A stretch of 64,000 bases of DNA from Neoceratodus forsteri (Eukaryota > Chordata > Ceratodontiformes > Ceratodontidae): positions 166,363,501 to 166,427,500 of the forward strand of contig CM057456.1 in the NCBI GenBank assembly GCA_016271365.2. The letters are read 5' to 3'. The translations under genes and the position numbers were made by a program. Under the pieces are notes generated by a model. It saw only the letters and a program-made list of their open reading frames with translations, made no database searches and was not told the DNA's origin. Positions 31,721-42,066 of this stretch are shown piece by piece. Numbering within the stretch: the first letter of the stretch is position 1; each line of letters opens with the position of its first letter.

Positions 31721-31989
31721 AGGCTGTTGGTTAAATAGGATCTGCAGCTTATCCTCTAGGTAGGGAAATGGGCAGACTAGGTGGGCCAAGTGGTCCTTAT
31801 CTGCCATCAAAGTCTATGTTTCTATGTAAATTAAACTTTTTCAATACCGAACAAAAAGACTAGTAATGCATTCCATGGCTTTGAAAAATTTAATATGGGG
31901 TGCTATTATACTTTGCACATTCTTGTGTTCTCTGATTCTAGTATGTTTATCTATTAAGTTATGAGACTATGTTTAATTTTGCAAATGTG

Positions 31990-32170
31990 GGCGCATAACT
32001 TTGGTAATATTCAGTATTTTTACCACATTTCAACATAGCCATGTTGGAACAGCGACTCATTAATGTGACAGCTGTCATTTTTTAACTTCTGCCCAAAATG
32101 TGTGTTTGCAGCCCAAAAGTTTATTTTGCAGTCCCTGCACAACATCACCTTTAGGCCAGGAGTTGAACAT
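31990..32170 (+). repeat. family K unit, partial copy 3
   Basis: Contains CATAACTTTGGTAATATTCA, TTTCAACATAGCCATGTTGG and a CAGCTGTCATTTTT...CCCAAAATGTGT run, matching the unit at 6100-6660 in the same orientation. About 180 bp, a single partial unit. Confidence 0.55.
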
Positions 32171-32910
32171 TTTCTCTGTATTTCTTTATGAGACAGGTCC
32201 ATCACAAGGCTGTGTTGAACATTAGGTGTAAAAATATTGAAAAGAAAATTATAATTTTCAATATTTTAACCCATATTCCCTTCCTGCAGCCCTATTGGCT
32301 CTGGCCAGAGTTTGTTTCTTTTGTAAGATAGTCAGGCTATCAGACTTTTTGTAATTTTCCACATGCAGGGCTGATCCAGATAATTTTTTTAAGAGGTTAG
32401 CAGTTCTGTCCAGGAAGTAGCCCTTTCTCCACAACAGTCTAAATTGGGAGCCATCTCAATGGCCATGGTGTAGCACTTTGCAGTACCCTCTGCAGAACAC
32501 TCTGGGTCAGGAGCAAGCCTGGGCTCCCATGATCTGAGAGTCCATGGTCTGGGGTGTTGCTAACAATAGTGCTCCTTGTATGGGGAGTAAGACACTGATT
32601 TCTGCTACTGAAGTGAACCCTGTTGTGGGCCATGGTGCTTGGCCTCTCCCCCTGGACACTGCAGATCTTGCATTTTCTGCAGTGCTAGTGGTAGATGGAA
32701 GGTCAAGGAAAATAGGGGAACACTCAACCCTGGCTATCCATATGATATCAGTTAGTACTCTCTGGGTCCCCCCCAAGCTGCAGTTTGACCTGTGCTGAGG
32801 TGTGTGGAATGGTAGGTAGGTGGTAAAGGCTGCTAGTGAATAAAAAACTACATTATACAATGGCAAGAAAAAAATCCTGGGCTCAGATTGGTCAGTCTGG
32901 GATGGGACAC
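32171..32910. other. no gene or recognisable repeat
   Basis: Open frames up to about 119 codons are featureless. GGCTCCCATGATCTGAGAGT and CCATGGTCTGGGG are not matched elsewhere in the window. Confidence 0.3.
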
Positions 32911-32916
32911 GTAAGC

Positions 32917-33051
32917 TATAATACCCAACAGGGTGGGCATTATTGGGAAATGCCGGACCACCCAGGGGCGTGGTCTGATGCTGCAGCGGAGGGCCTTATA
33001 GCCCTGGAAGGTCGGGTATTCTAATAATGCCCACCCTGGAGGGTAATATTG
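32917..33051. mobile_element. MITE, about 135 bp, 40-nt terminal inverted repeats
   Basis: The left end TATAATACCCAACAGGGTGG then GCATTATT (32917-32944) is answered by AATAATGCCCACCCTGG and AGGGTAATATTG (33023-33051). The repeats extend inward to GGACC / GGTCGGG. The interior is GC-rich. TIRs starting in a TATAATA-like word and the small size fit a non-autonomous DNA transposon; the superfamily and exact target duplication are not resolved. Confidence 0.75.
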
Positions 33052-33359
33052 CGCTTTAGAAATGGCTATCTGTGTACATTTTAATGAAGTTGTAAAATAA
33101 TACAGTAAATGCCTGTGAAAAATTTAATAAAGTATTTGAGATACATGTATTTATAAAGTAGTCCCTAGGCTGTTAGTGGTGCTTGCTCCTCCTGCAACAT
33201 TCTGGGTAGCTTGATAAGCCCCTATTTCTGCCCCCCCAGCGAGAACAGTCACACATACAGACACTGATTGCTAAAGGAGAAAGGAGTAAAGTCTTCATAG
33301 AACTGACTGGCAAGTTTTATTTTTGGGTGTTTGTTTCATTTTTACGTCTGAAGTTCAAT

Positions 33360-33800
33360 CTGTGTGCACTCTGACCTTTGACCGCAATGTAGGAGGAAGT
33401 ACAAAAAGCGCCATTCGCGGTCAGTGTAAACGGAAAGAAGAGATTTCTTGAGGATTTGTTTAAATAGTGAGGTAAATGCTTTTTCTGTTGCTGAGTGATT
33501 ACAAGGGAGTTCTGAGTGATTATTGTCTGTTTTCGGTCGGCACGGTACTGCAAGATCGCACTCGGGAGATGGCTTTCACGGTGTGTGACAGCGTGGTCGG
33601 GAGAGTGATGCAGTTGAGTGACTGGACTGTTTTTTATTTGTTTTTAAGATTAGGAGCGGCTGCAAGTACATTTTGTTTGGTTTGGCATGGGGAGACGAGT
33701 GCCTCTCGCTAAGCTTGAGATAAATTAGGGCTGCAAGGTACATTCTGTTTGGTTTGGCATGGGAAGGCAGGTGCTTACTCTCGCTAAGCGAGAGAAAAGA
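33360..33800. other. CpG-richer stretch with DR1-like site and a 71-bp duplication
   Basis: CpG dinucleotides are denser at 33380-33620 than in the flanks. TGACCTTTGACC at 33371-33382 is the complement of GGTCAAAGGTCA, the direct-repeat-1 half-site pair bound by nuclear receptors such as RXR heterodimers and HNF4. Downstream, GCTGCAAG.TACATT.TGTTT and TTTGGCATGGG is duplicated (33659 and 33730), and CTCTCGCTAAGCGAGAG forms a small hairpin near 33779. I could not identify an exon. Regulatory function is speculation. Confidence 0.35.
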
Positions 33801-36330
33801 TGGCGGGCATTTTTAAATTTTAGCTGGGGCGATAAGCCAATTAAAAAGCAGGCTGGTAACAAGTATGGAGGTTACAGTGAGGTGCCACTTGGACTGGCAC
33901 TTGTTGTTTACTAGGCAGGGTTGGAGCCACTTTCAACCAATCAGGATAAAGAATCCACTTTGGCCATTTTCTAAGTGATGTTATTCCAGTATAACATCAC
34001 AGATCTAGTCCCAGCACACAGATGACTGTGTCAACTGTTAAGAGAGTCACTGCTCACAGCTCGCTTCACTGATGCCAGCTCACATCACGGCTCCTGGGTC
34101 CCCCCACATACACACAAGAATATACACCATCCCTCGCTTCTCATTCCTTTTCCCCCACTGGCAGTGTCTTTTAAATAGCATGTTTTTGTTTCGTTTTGTT
34201 TTAAATGAGCATTGCAGCTTCTGTGAACAAGCAACCATGTGGTACTTCAGAGAGACAGTGCATGGCTGTCCATTGCCAGTGCTGATCGGGGTCATTTGGT
34301 ACAAATGAAACTTATTTTTATCAGTATCTCTCAACATTTTGTAAAAAGCCTTAATTCTGACCAGCTTTCTACTCACCCAAATATAAGTACTTCAAAAGAA
34401 CACCACATTGCTGTTCCCCCAAGGTCAGGCTCTCTGTCCCTCCCGCTATCCCTGCTTAGCAGCCCACCACAACATACCTCCATGAAGTCATTCTGCCTCC
34501 CCATACAGAAAGCAAGAGCTGCACACTCTCCCTGCTCACCAGCCCATCCAAACATCTCAAAGTGTTGCTGTTATTGGAGATTATGTGTGTGTGTGGGGGG
34601 GGGGACACAGAAAGGCGAACAACAAAGGAGAGAACATAGGAATGTTTAAAGAATGACACAGGGAAACAAGGACTTAAAGGCAGTGCCACCTACTGGCCAA
34701 TAGCAGTGACAAGGAACTTTTTTTGTGTGTTTGTAGACCTACCCACCCAAACAAAAGTTGAAAATTCATTTAAAAGTGTATTTTGTAATCTTTTTTTTGT
34801 TTGTTTGCTTTATGAATGGGCCTTTGTATAATAGCAATAATGCACTCCAGGGTGTGTGTTGTGCTGGGACAATGTCACTTCTTGGGTGTTGTATGCACTC
34901 AACATTCTGCCTGTTTCCCAACCACCCAAGACATGATGTTATCCCAGCATGAAACACACCCTGTCATGCATTATTGCTTAATTATATGGAAAGAGAGAAA
35001 TATGGATTGTTCCCTTTTTACACTCAGATTGGGATAAAGCAGTTGCTGTTTTGTTGCGAAATTGCCAAGTGAGTGTTAATTCACTGGAACATTGAAGGTG
35101 CCATGTCAAACAATGGACAGGTCATACCACATTTCTTAACTTGGCTGTTGCTTATAGTATTCCAGTTGCAGAGCTTGCAACACTTGAGATATGTTCATTG
35201 TATGCACTAATTGGTCTTGGGAGAGTTGTCAGGGTCAAATTAGGTAACAGTTTTGCATCCTGTCAGTCAGAAGTTGAGCTACTTAATTCTGGCTGCTTTA
35301 AACCATGGAAACTACCTAAATCTACACCACTGAGAATGTAACATTAGTACAGAAGGGAAAGGCACATTGGCTGTGATCCATTTCTAATTCTGACTATGAC
35401 CTTTTCTGAAAGATTCGTTTTAATTCTGATCTGTCAAGAAAAAAGTAAGTTTTCTATCTGAGGCCAGAACTGGGCCAGTCACGGATATGAATTGTGTAAC
35501 ATCACAGAACCTGGGTGACACTACTTCCCCTGAATAAACTTTTTCTTTAGATTATTAAATGTTTAAAAAGGTTATCTTATGAGTTTTAACCATGAGCAAG
35601 AGGGTTGGCTGGGGTCATGCGGTGTTAATCAAGGGAGGGGAGCTGGTCAGTAATAGGCAGCTGATATGGGGCTAGTCAGGGCAGGGGGTTGTTCAGGGGC
35701 ATGGGAGGTTGTTTGGAGGCACAGGGACTAATTGCCACATTGCGGATCCACTAATTCCAGTACAGCAGGGCAAGTTCATGCACTACTGCTATGCAGGACT
35801 ACCAGTCATGTTTAGCATGAAAGGGGAAAAGGCCAGAGTATCCGTATACCTAAACAAAAGATTGATGGAAACCATCCAAAAGAAAAGCCCTTCTCTGTAA
35901 AAACATTATGGGATAGAACTACCTGTAGCACACACGCATGAGCTCCATAGTGAACAGACTCGATAAAAATTCAGGTACTCGCTTGCTGGCATTTCATATG
36001 CTCGTATGTACAGTATCTGTATTCTATACTGATAATCATTCGTGAATGTACAATATGCGTATCATAGAACCATCTGTTTCATGCCTTACCGTTACCTTAA
36101 TATTACCTTTTGGAAATTAGTGGTTAGTCTTAAATCCCTCTTTCTACTGATCAAGAAATGTCTGCTAGTCCTTTGGAAACCACAGGCTAGTTTTATTTCA
36201 AGACAAGTAAATGTAAGCAAATTGAGAAATAAGTCACAAAAGGGTGTTGGTCATTTTGGGATTTACTCTAGGCTTGGGCAGTGTGACACGAAGCAATGCC
36301 AAGTGTCTTAAATCCCACAATGAAACAAAC
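33801..36330. other. no gene or recognisable repeat
   Basis: Mixed DNA with short G- and T-runs (34590, 34790). Nothing can be tied to a family. Confidence 0.35.
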
Positions 36331-36339
36331 AGTATCCAG

Positions 36340-36868
36340 TGCACCCCCCCAAAAGAAAATGCTGCTCAAAGGGAGCCTGCAATTCATTTAAGCTATTCAC
36401 TTTACTTACTCTCTTTCTTCATTCCATGATAATCCCTCAGTTTCATAAGTCTGCCTGAAAATTATTTAAAAATTATTCTTTTAACCTTGTCATTGCTGGT
36501 CAGGATTATTACAACTCAGTCAATTTATGAAACACAGAGCTCCTTTTAAAAATCATAGAATGAAGAAATAAAATGAGTAGCAAAAAAAATAATAACTTTT
36601 AAATGATCTGCAGATTCACCGAGCAGAACTGTGTGTGTGTGTGTGGGCACTGGATGCACTTTGTTTCTGATATCGGCCACATATCAGCAGCAGCCCTACA
36701 CAATTTAAAACAAATGTACAAAAAACAGGATTAAAACTAAATGGATAAAGCTTGCTGTTTCCTTAATTACCAAATAATCAAGAGAGTTGGAGACATCTCT
36801 TGGGCATGCTTCCCTCTGACTGCCTGTAAATCCCTTTTGGGCCAGAACTCTGTTTACAAAATGAAGTC
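36340..36868. repeat. unclassified repeat L, copy 1 with inverted part
   Basis: TTTGTTTCTGATAT...CACATA, CAGCCCTACAC, GGATTAAAACTAAATGG and CTTAATTACCAAAT at 36655-36775 match 38765-38885 in the same orientation. The block at 36350-36430 (GCTGCTCAAAGGGAGC, AGCTATTCACTTTACTTACT) matches the complement of 38670-38745 (AGTGAGTAAGTAAATAGAAT, CTCCTTTGAGCAGC). So family L appears in both orientations here. Confidence 0.55.
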
Positions 36869-36884
36869 ATACAGTGGTCTTTTT

Positions 36885-38509
36885 TTCATTTAATATACTT
36901 TATTTAATTTTTAGCAAAAGTTGCAACCAATTACAACAAACCAAACTACAATAATAAACAATGAAAAGACAGACAACCAAGACAAATCCCAACCCACTAT
37001 CCCTCCCAGAAGCTCTGCGGTCCAAATTTCACTAGGGAAAAAAGTAGATTAGGATTGGGGGGACCCCTGATGCTGGAAAAATAAATGTGAATGTGATACC
37101 ACTTGTCATGAACTTGCTACAGGTAAAGAAAGCAGTGCATAAAGGGGTTCCCATCTATCCCTAAACTGCTAGGGGAATCTTCTTATAGTAGCTATATGTT
37201 TCTCCAATACTAGTGCATTAAGGATTTCTTGGTGCCATTCGATATAGGAAGGAATAGTATCATCCATCCAATGACGAAAGATGATTAGTTTTGCAGTAAC
37301 TGCAATAAGAGACATATGGGCTTTATGGCTATGATTATGTCAGATGGGAAATTACCTACTAATCATATACCTGGTGTAAAAAGGTCATCCAGACCTAACA
37401 AAGGGTCCAGAGAGGCCTGTATTGCAGCCCAAAATGGGGCAACTTTAGTACAGTCCCATAAAATGTGCTGAATATTCCCCTCTGCAAGGTGGCAGCAAGA
37501 GCAGAGAGGAGAGGGGAGCCTACCCATCCAGTTAAGCTTGCTTGGAGTATAATATAAGTTATGGAGTATTTGGAATTGGGTTAACCTTAACCTGTCTTGT
37601 TTGATAAATTTATAGCAATTACGCCAGATAGTGTGTCAATGAGCAGAATATGTTGGTAGATCAAGGGCTTGTGTCCAGTAATAACAAATTCCAGATGGGA
37701 TATTATCATCCATGAGTTGAAGCAACTGGTATAGTCCAGACACCAGGTGCAATTGCCAGGAAGTTGTTATTTATCTTTCAGGAATAGTAGGATCAGGAAG
37801 GGTCTAAGATTTAGGACCGAGATGCAACAAAATTGAATGGAGGAGTTGGAGGTATTTAAAGCTACTCCATGTAGGTAGCTGAAAATGCTCATGAATCTTT
37901 AGAAAGGACATGAAATTATCACCCTTCATAATGGAGGACAGAGGAAGATCCTGTAGCTGAGGACAAAAAGTGGATGGAATAGGGCACCCACCTATGCGGA
38001 AATTAGGGTTTCCAAAATGGGGCTGGGTCACACTACTGGTCCATACATAGCCAAGGTATAGGCCAAGCTGTCTAAGTGCCTTCATGTACCATCCAATGGA
38101 TGCTGTCTGGAGGGAGGCTTGAATTTGGGAGAGTTTGGTGTAAAAGAGACTACTGAGTGCTAGTCCTGCATCTCTACAGAAGAAGTGTTCAATTTCTAGC
38201 CATAGCGGTTGATAAGCTGTCTACCTGATTCCTTTCAAAACTACAATACGAGCAGACCAAATGACCTTCTTCTGCTGGCTTCTTCTTATGTTTATATGTA
38301 CTCCATTGGAAAATGTTACTGCTGTGAAGGGTACAATAATATAAAAATATATTTGGCAAGCATAAACCCCCCTGACGTTTAGGCGTGGTAAGCTTAAAAT
38401 ATGCATGGTGGATAGCCTGACCTTTCCACAGAAAATCATTTAGGAGCCCCTGTAAATGAAAAAAAAAATATTTTGGGCAAGAAAACCCAAAGCATCACCA
38501 AGGGGTAGC
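36885..38509 (-). mobile_element. L1-type LINE, 5'-truncated, antisense, with target duplication
   Basis: It starts after poly(T) and AATATACTTTATTTAA on the plus strand (the complement of a polyadenylation region). It is flanked by near-identical 15-bp words CATACAGTGGTCTTT (from 36868) and CATATAGTGGTCTTT (38510-38524). Minus-strand translation near 37380-37530 gives HILWDCTKVAPFWAAIQ and a CSCCHLAEGN block, the C-terminal region of L1-group ORF2. The RT core is not preserved. Length is about 1.6 kb. Its wording differs from the 14-20 kb LINE, so it is a separate subfamily. Confidence 0.7.
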
Positions 38510-38619
38510 CATATAGTGGTCTTTACGTAGGAGGACTTGAGAAAGCAGTAGGATCACAGCTTCATATTGGCATGATAAAATTGGAAAATGGGTTCCTGAC
38601 CTACAGTATGAAGTGGGTT

Positions 38620-38960
38620 CCCTTGTTGCTGGTGGTCAGGCATATTGCAACTTGGCCAATTTAATAAAAAACCAAGAAAGAAAAAAGTGAGTAAGTAAAT
38701 AGAATAGCTTTTAAACAATTTGCTGCTCCTTTGAGCAGCATTTTGGCGATGGGTGGAATATTGTTTGTTTCTGATACTGAGCACATACTAGTAGCATCCT
38801 ACAAAATGCAAAAAAAATGTATAAGAAATGTGATTAAAACTCAGATAATGGGTCAGGTTTGAGCTTGCTATGTCCTTAATTACTAAATCCACAACAAGCC
38901 ATACAATGGAGTACCTTCTTGTGATTAGAAAATGAATCACAGTTTTAAAACCACCTTCAC
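38620..38960. repeat. unclassified repeat L, copy 2
   Basis: Collinear with 36500-36840 (GCTGGT.GTCAGG, CAATTTA.T.AA, then GTTTCTGATACTGAGCACATA, GTGATTAAAACTCAGATAATGG and CCTTAATTAC). It contains a small palindrome GCTGCTCCTTTGAGCAGC. The L1-type LINE separates the two copies. No coding potential is recognised. Confidence 0.5.
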
Positions 38961-38989
38961 CTTTAAAAAGGGATATAGCAGTCATCTCC

Positions 38990-39352
38990 TTAAATATTAT
39001 GTATGCTCTTGTGATTAGAAATCTACTTTTTATACTGGTTGCTTACCTTCTTCCCCACTGTCAGTCAGCCCAGCTAGCAAGACTTGCATTGCAGGAACTC
39101 AATGAACTATTTTTGTCATGTCTTACTAACAAATGGTTGGCTTGCTCCTACTTTCGACCTTATTTGCTTATCTATGTACAGCCTTGCTGTGTAATCTGTT
39201 TTCTGCTGTTGACAATGTCACTTACTATTGCTGTACTGCAGCTTGTTGTTTACTGACCCGAACCCTATGTAACCTTCCGGGTTGTGCCTGAAAATAGGCA
39301 TTTGATTGTCTGGTGCACTTATCTAGTCAACAAAAACTAAACAAATAAATAA
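38990..39352 (+). mobile_element. LINE-X 3' UTR and tail
   Basis: Ends CCGGGTTGTGCCTGAAAATA, GGCATTTGATTGTCTGGTGC and CTAGTCAACAAA with (AAATA)n. Nearly the same tail closes the element at 41880 and SINE-A. The protein-coding part is missing, so it is 5'-truncated. Confidence 0.55.
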
Positions 39353-39564
39353 ATATCTTAATCTGTGTGTTATCATTAATTATAATGCATTATTCAAGAT
39401 ATTGTTATGGGTGCCTTTCAAATCTGCATTGTGCTTTTATGGATGTATATAGTTGTTACTAACTATTGAGCACTGTTAAACTTGTTACATATTACATAAA
39501 TTGTACTAGCCCTTTAAGAGGTATCATTATTTAAGGGCTGCTAATGTGATTGTTTGTTCATCCT

Positions 39565-39592
39565 CTTGACAAAGCGTGCAAGTGTGAAATGC
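39565..39592 (+). ncRNA. hammerhead-ribozyme-like core in Penelope-like remnant
   Basis: CTTGACAAAG, a short GCGTGCAAGTGT hairpin, then GAAAT and GC. Compared with CUGANGA-stem II-GAAA, the first box has substitutions (TTGACAA). The spacing and the following GC/GGGG resemble the motif at 57031-57067. Surrounding DNA (39480-39740) has no protein remnant. Confidence 0.35.
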
Positions 39593-39779
39593 TGGGGGGG
39601 GGGTTTCTGCTTTGGTGTTCACCTGTATATGTTTGATGAATCTTGGCCCTTAAACTGAGCCCATTTAGCTTATTGTGTTTAGTGTATTTACTGAACTGCA
39701 GTGTTTTGGCGTGAGTGTGTGCAGGTGTTTTTTTTTTTTTTTTTCATTGATGTAGTTACTACCAGTACCATGTATCATT

Positions 39780-40980
39780 TTGAGTGGCTTTGGTTGTTCT
39801 CCTATTTGTAATACTGCCAAGGCCCTTCTGTATGCAGATGCCACAGTCATCTTTGTGCATTGGAAACACACCATCATTATCAACAAAGTCTCTGGGCATG
39901 ACTTGCACTCCCTTCAACAGTGGTTCAGAAATGAGAAATCAGTAATAAAAAACAGTCCTAAAACAAAAGTCACATTATTTGGCTTGACCTCAAAGGTTAG
40001 AAGATTTTCCCAAGACTTCACTATTTCAACCTTAGATGCAGTGAAACTTGAACTAGTTAATGAATTCACATATCTTGGTGTTACCATTGATCTCCACCAC
40101 ACATTTGATGCTCAAATGACCAACACCATAAGAACCATTCATCAAAAACTGGGGCCATTCTATCATGTTGCAGAGTATCTAGCAGCCAACACTAAAGTCA
40201 GACTTGCTCGATGCTCCATACTGCCCCTGATTGAGTATGACTCCATCGCTATGGATGCCGGTCCCCTTATGATTTGGACAAAGAAAAGAGTGTTAACCCA
40301 CAAGGTTTCCAAATTTGCATCCTCGCAGGTCCCATGGTCTCATCACTGCACCAACTTTAAATGACTTGATGGGTTGCAACCCAAAACCAGAGTCCTGTTA
40401 AACCTAGCAAATTTCATACACAAAATTGTACGTAGATGTGCTCCACAATGCCTATAGTTATTCGTGTGTGTAGACAACTCCTTTTCTTGCTCCTCTGCAA
40501 ACAAGCTATTGAAAGTTCCATTTATGTGCATGGGCATGGTCCAGAACTCTTTCAGATACAGAGCAGCATCATTCTGGAACACCATCCCTTTTGCTATGAC
40601 AGCTGTTCCTTTCCCTAAAATGTTTGCTGACAAGCTGAACTTACATTTCCAAGAGTCCAATGTCTGCACCTGCTTTGCATGACTTACTTGGTCTTCTACC
40701 AAGCAGCATTACCTCCCTCTTCCCCACTTCTGGCATCATGCGGTCCACTAGATGGTCCTCTTCCCTCTCATGCTCCCTCCCATTCTGTAGCACTACCCAA
40801 GGCCAAAACACCCTCTCCTACAAATGTGCTAAACGTTCAACAATCTACCCCCATCACTTGTCCGGTGTCCCTCCACAGCTCCCTTCAAGTACAACCTAAA
40901 GGGTCACCATGCCAGAGAACATGCTTGTAAATGCCCCAGACCATGATTGTCCTTGAATGTCTGTCTTAAACCTGACGCTA
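39780..40980 (+). mobile_element. LINE-X, RT 3' half and ORF2 C-terminus
   Basis: The 194-codon frame begins in the RT: ALLYADATVIFVHW (the catalytic YADD reads YADA), LQQWFRNEKSVIKNSPKTKV, EFTYLGVTID and ARCSILPLIEYDSI. A second frame at 40464-40682 gives LLKVPFMCMGMVQNSFRYRA, FWNTIPFAM and FADKLNLHF, the C-terminal end. The 54-57 kb antisense element has comparable wording (LTIWNNLKTSLD, IKYVGATLDSNLS). It belongs to the jockey superfamily (CR1/L2/Rex group); I cannot name the clade. 5'-truncated and mutated. Confidence 0.75.
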
Positions 40981-41427
40981 TGGCTGGCATGGTGGCACAA
41001 AGGGTTGAGGCACTGGATGCCTTACCTCGTGCTACTCCGGAACCCAGGTTCGGGAACAACCTCAGGTCGTCAGGGTGCCAGCATTGGAGGGGAAGGGTGG
41101 TGCAGGATTGAGCATGCCAGTGGGCAGTTCTCCTCTCCTGAAGTTGGTGGGGGTGGGTTGGTGCCCCTCCCGTAGTTCTGCTCCCACCAGGTGGAGGTCC
41201 TGTGGGTATCGCAGGTGGAGAGGGGCCGGCAAAGTAACGGGAGGTGGAAGGGGCTGAGCTACCACCATGGGGTGTGAATTGTGCCTCCACACACTCACAT
41301 GGCCAAGTGCAGGGGCCTTGGGGGGGGGGTCAAGGGAGAAAACCTACAAAAAAAATATGTGTCCCCATTGCCAGTTGGCAATAGGAGGTGACCAGGACCA
41401 AATAGAGATATAAAGAAAACAAAAAGA
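40981..41427 (+). mobile_element. SINE-B (copy 2) inserted in the LINE-X 3' UTR
   Basis: The head GGCATGGTGGCACAAAGGG, TTGAGGCACTGGATGCCTTA and the B-box-like GGTTCGGGAAC match the other copies. It ends in an A-rich tail. Imperfect duplications flank it: AAACCTGACGCTA (40968-40980) and AAACTGATGCTA (41428-41439). It is shorter (about 447 bp) than the 625-634-bp copies, so it has an internal deletion or belongs to another subtype. Confidence 0.7.
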
Positions 41428-41433
41428 AACTGA

Positions 41434-41885
41434 TGCTACCTCCAAAATGGATTATTTTCTATTGCTTGACCCCCTTAACCCATTTGTGACTATTGTATTG
41501 CATTGTTTTATTCTCTATATAATAGTACTTAGTTCCTTACCTTGTGAAGTCCTATATTTCCTGTGTAACAGCACTTTCCTGTAAACTCTGTAACCCTACT
41601 GTTGTCTGTCTTAAATTGGATGCTTCTGAAAATGGGAAACTTTTGCTCACATGCCTTTCCAGTATGAAAAATAGGCTTGAAACTAAACACTGTTGACTTA
41701 ATGCACCATCTGAATGCCTTACTTTTGGGCCATGTCACATTATTTTGTATTATGATACTTACGCATTTGTACCTGTCTACTGTCTTGCTGTGTACTCTTC
41801 TGTACCTGGGTTGTGCCTAAAATAGGCACTTCAGTGCCAGTGCACTTTACCAATTCATCAAACTAGAGAAAAAAATAAATACATA
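41434..41885 (+). mobile_element. LINE-X 3' UTR and tail, resumed after SINE-B
   Basis: Ends TGTACCTGGGTTGTGCCTAA, AATAGGCACTTCAGTGC, GTGCACTTTACCAATTC and AATAAATA. Parallel to 39280-39352. Confidence 0.6.
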
Positions 41886-42066
41886 AACACCGAGGGTTGG
41901 GGGAAACAGGGTGCAGGAGAGGAATCTCTTTAGAATACAGAGCAACACAAGAACCAGAAGGCTAAGGGCTGGGCAAAAGTAACAAAAGTTGCTGTTTTTG
42001 CCCACCAAGAAAAATTCAGCCAGAGTGGGAGTGCAAGAAAAACTGCTGTGGGCCATTCAGCCCATT

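Larger units (their letters stand above)
27900..31827 (+). mobile_element. CR1 LINE, most complete copy in the window (copy C)
   Basis: A sense element with ORF1 (27959-28759), ORF2 endonuclease (28989 onward), RT (30283-31095), C-terminal block (31090-31720) and a 3' end TGGGCCAAGTGGTCCTTATC then TATGTTTCTATG at about 31826. ORF2 is spread over all three frames (28989, 29318 and 30283 differ), so at least two frameshifts have accumulated. The 5' boundary is uncertain. Copy B is nearly collinear with its last 480 bp. Confidence 0.85.

Noticed and set aside
33476..33712. Possible first exon in the CpG-richer region
   Set aside because: A 78-codon frame exists, but it has no recognisable domain and no supported splice sites. 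I could not tell it from chance.
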